51,599 nucleotides of DNA, from the NCBI RefSeq assembly GCF_000472705.1, contig NZ_AXAE01000037.1, forward strand, positions 1-51,599, given 5' to 3'. The DNA comes from Mesorhizobium erdmanii USDA 3471. GTDB taxonomy: Bacteria > Pseudomonadota > Alphaproteobacteria > Rhizobiales > Rhizobiaceae. Below, piece after piece: positions 50,499 to 51,599 of the stretch (positions are counted from its first letter, which is position 1; every line of letters begins with the position of its first letter). The notes under the pieces are model-generated. The model worked only from the letters and a program-made list of their open reading frames with translations. It searched no databases and was not told where the DNA came from. Made by a program: the position numbers and the translations under genes.

Positions 50499-51406
50499 AT
50501 GCCATCGAATTCATCGTCGCCGGAATGCTGGCCGCGGCCACGCCGTTCCTTTTGGCGGCACTGGGCGAGATGGTAGCCGAGCGGGCTGGCGTCCTCAATC
50601 TCGGCGTGGAGGGACTGATGGCCATGGGGGCGGTCATCGCCTTCATCATTGTCTATCATGGCGGCGGTCATTTCCTGGGCTTCCTCGCCGCCGGCCTCGC
50701 CAGCGCGGCTCTTTCCCTCGTCTTTGCCATCATCGCGCTGGGATTCCGCGCCAACCAGGTCGCGGTGGGTCTCGCCATCGGCATACTCGGCCAAGGCCTT
50801 TCGGCACTGTTCGGCAAGAGCTATGAGAGCCTCACGGTCAAAGGCCTGCCGAAACTTGCACTGCCATGGCTTTCGGATATCCCGGTCGTTGGCGGCCTGT
50901 TCGCCGAGGATGTGGTGGTGTGGCTCTCGCTTGCCGCGACCGTCGCCATCTGGGCGACATTCGCCTACACCAAGACCGGCCTTGTCTTGCGGGCGGTCGG
51001 CGAGAATCCCAAGGCGGTCCATGCACTGGGGTATCCGGTGATCGCCGTGCGTTTCGCCGCCGTCGCCTTCGGCGGCGCGTTTGCAGGGTTCGCCGGTGCC
51101 TATGCGTCGGTGGTCTACACACCGCTGTGGGCCGACGGCATGATCGCCGGACGCGGCTGGATCGCGATCGCGCTGGTGGTCTTCGGCACTTGGCTTACCG
51201 GCCGAATCTTCCTCGGTGCCTGCCTCTTCGGCGCCGTCTCCCTCGCAAGCCTCGCGGCCCAGGCGACCGGGCTCGACATTTCCTCGCAACTTCTGTCGAG
51301 CCTGCCTTATCTCGTGACAATCGTAGTGCTGGGCGTCATTTCCTCGAACCGGCGCCTGCTCAAGCTCAACGGCGTGGCTTCGCTGGGAGAGCCTTTCGAA
51401 CATTAG
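50495..51406 (+). CDS. BMP-associated ABC transporter permease 2
   Basis: A 303-residue inner-membrane permease of the YufQ/NupQ group. It has MVAERAGVLNLGVEGLMAMG early and GAYASVVYTPLWADGMIAGR with RGWIAIALVVFG later, the usual order for this family. AAGGAAA precedes the ATG at 50495. It is the last gene of the operon that runs from the Rieske gene. About 80 bases follow before the insertion-sequence end. Confidence 0.93.
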   Translation: MNAIEFIVAGMLAAATPFLLAALGEMVAERAGVLNLGVEGLMAMGAVIAFIIVYHGGGHFLGFLAAGLASAALSLVFAIIALGFRANQVAVGLAIGILGQGLSALFGKSYESLTVKGLPKLALPWLSDIPVVGGLFAEDVVVWLSLAATVAIWATFAYTKTGLVLRAVGENPKAVHALGYPVIAVRFAAVAFGGAFAGFAGAYASVVYTPLWADGMIAGRGWIAIALVVFGTWLTGRIFLGACLFGAVSLASLAAQATGLDISSQLLSSLPYLVTIVVLGVISSNRRLLKLNGVASLGEPFEH

Positions 51407-51483
51407 TCGCCACGCGTGGCAACACGCTGGGCTCAGTGCTGAACTGGATTTTTGGTCGTGGCATCGACACGCTGCAGACTAGA

Positions 51484-51599
51484 TGTTTGATCCCAGGCTT
51501 TGATGGGGCATCCTTATCTTCCGAATCAAAGGATGCGCTATGGGCCAGGTTCTGCATGGGAGCGCCACAACGACAGAGGCGGTCCGTCGAGCGATACAG
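51484..51599 (+). mobile_element. Left end of an insertion sequence, probably IS481-like (cut by window)
   Basis: A likely terminal repeat starts near TGTTTGATCCCAGGCTTTGA, followed by a short leader and a transposase start at 51540. Only this end is in the window, so the family and exact boundary are inferred. Confidence 0.5.
51540..51599 (+). CDS. Transposase, first 20 codons only (IS481-type)
   Basis: The reading MGQVLHGSATTTEAVRRAIQ is the usual N-terminus of IS481-group transposases in rhizobia, with AAGGA before the ATG. The rest lies beyond the window, so whether it is intact is unknown. Confidence 0.65.
   Translation, partial: MGQVLHGSATTTEAVRRAIQ

Overview
The window looks like an alphaproteobacterial chromosome of the order Hyphomicrobiales, most likely Mesorhizobium or a close relative. 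The evidence is the high GC, a glycine-type 5-aminolevulinate synthase (HemA), a FixJ-type site in front of a cysteine-free FixK-like regulator, and a D-apiose catabolic locus of the rhizobial type. This assignment is an inference; no 16S rRNA gene or other taxonomic marker is present. I saw no tRNA, rRNA or CRISPR array.

Region 1 (about 1-18.5 kb) is a low-oxygen island. It holds hemA, a DUF2267 protein, a phosphoribosyltransferase, a pyridoxamine-oxidase-like protein, two c-type cytochromes, a fused APH/P-loop kinase, a heavy-metal P-type ATPase with a TPCP motif, thioredoxin 2, an MgtC/DUF4010 protein, a cupredoxin, a PepSY protein with a cytochrome b561, the whole arginine deiminase pathway (arcD, arcA, arcB, arcC), a fixK-like gene and a GNAT protein. 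By eye I find seven clear and two weak FNR/FixK-type boxes (TTGAT-N4-ATCAA or close variants) at transcription-unit starts. A GTACGTAG FixJ-type site lies in front of fixK. Two gene relics, a universal stress protein tail and a GNAT fragment, show that the island has been losing genes. Its content resembles the mycobacterial DosR dormancy regulon.

Region 2 (18.9-22.1 kb, minus strand) encodes a tandem HD/HD-GYP protein with a LuxR-type DNA-binding tail, a small ferredoxin-like-fold protein, and an AmiC/UrtA-like binding protein without a signal peptide. It may be a small-molecule sensing module of unknown ligand.

Region 3 (22.3-38.9 kb) is a D-apiose/D-apionate catabolic locus. It has two sugar ABC transporters (one with ATPase and permease fused in a single polypeptide), D-apiose dehydrogenase (ApsD), apionate lactonase (ApnL), apionate oxidoisomerase (ApnO), a kinase of the DUF1537 family (OiaK) and a RuBisCO-like protein (OiaX). 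A NanR-like GntR regulator is divergent from oiaX. A shared GGTATRAT motif sits in four promoters of the locus. Both transporter operons have a strong hairpin straight after the binding-protein gene.

Region 4 (39-42.8 kb) has an isochorismatase-family hydrolase divergent from a LysR regulator. After it comes a scar: the 5' end of a short-chain dehydrogenase gene joined to a frameshifted oligopeptide-transporter ATPase, then about 670 bases with no recognisable gene.

Region 5 (42.8-51.4 kb) holds an acylphosphatase-like protein without catalytic residues and a tight operon. The operon encodes a stand-alone Rieske protein, an oxygenase catalytic subunit whose own Rieske loops are missing, a GST-like protein, an 8-oxoguanine-deaminase-like amidohydrolase and a complete BMP-family (nucleoside/purine type) ABC transporter. 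The split Rieske-oxygenase plus GST arrangement recalls the NdmC/NdmD/NdmE N7-demethylase of caffeine degraders. It is the best candidate here for an undescribed pathway, probably acting on a modified purine or related heterocycle. The window ends inside the start of an insertion-sequence transposase gene.
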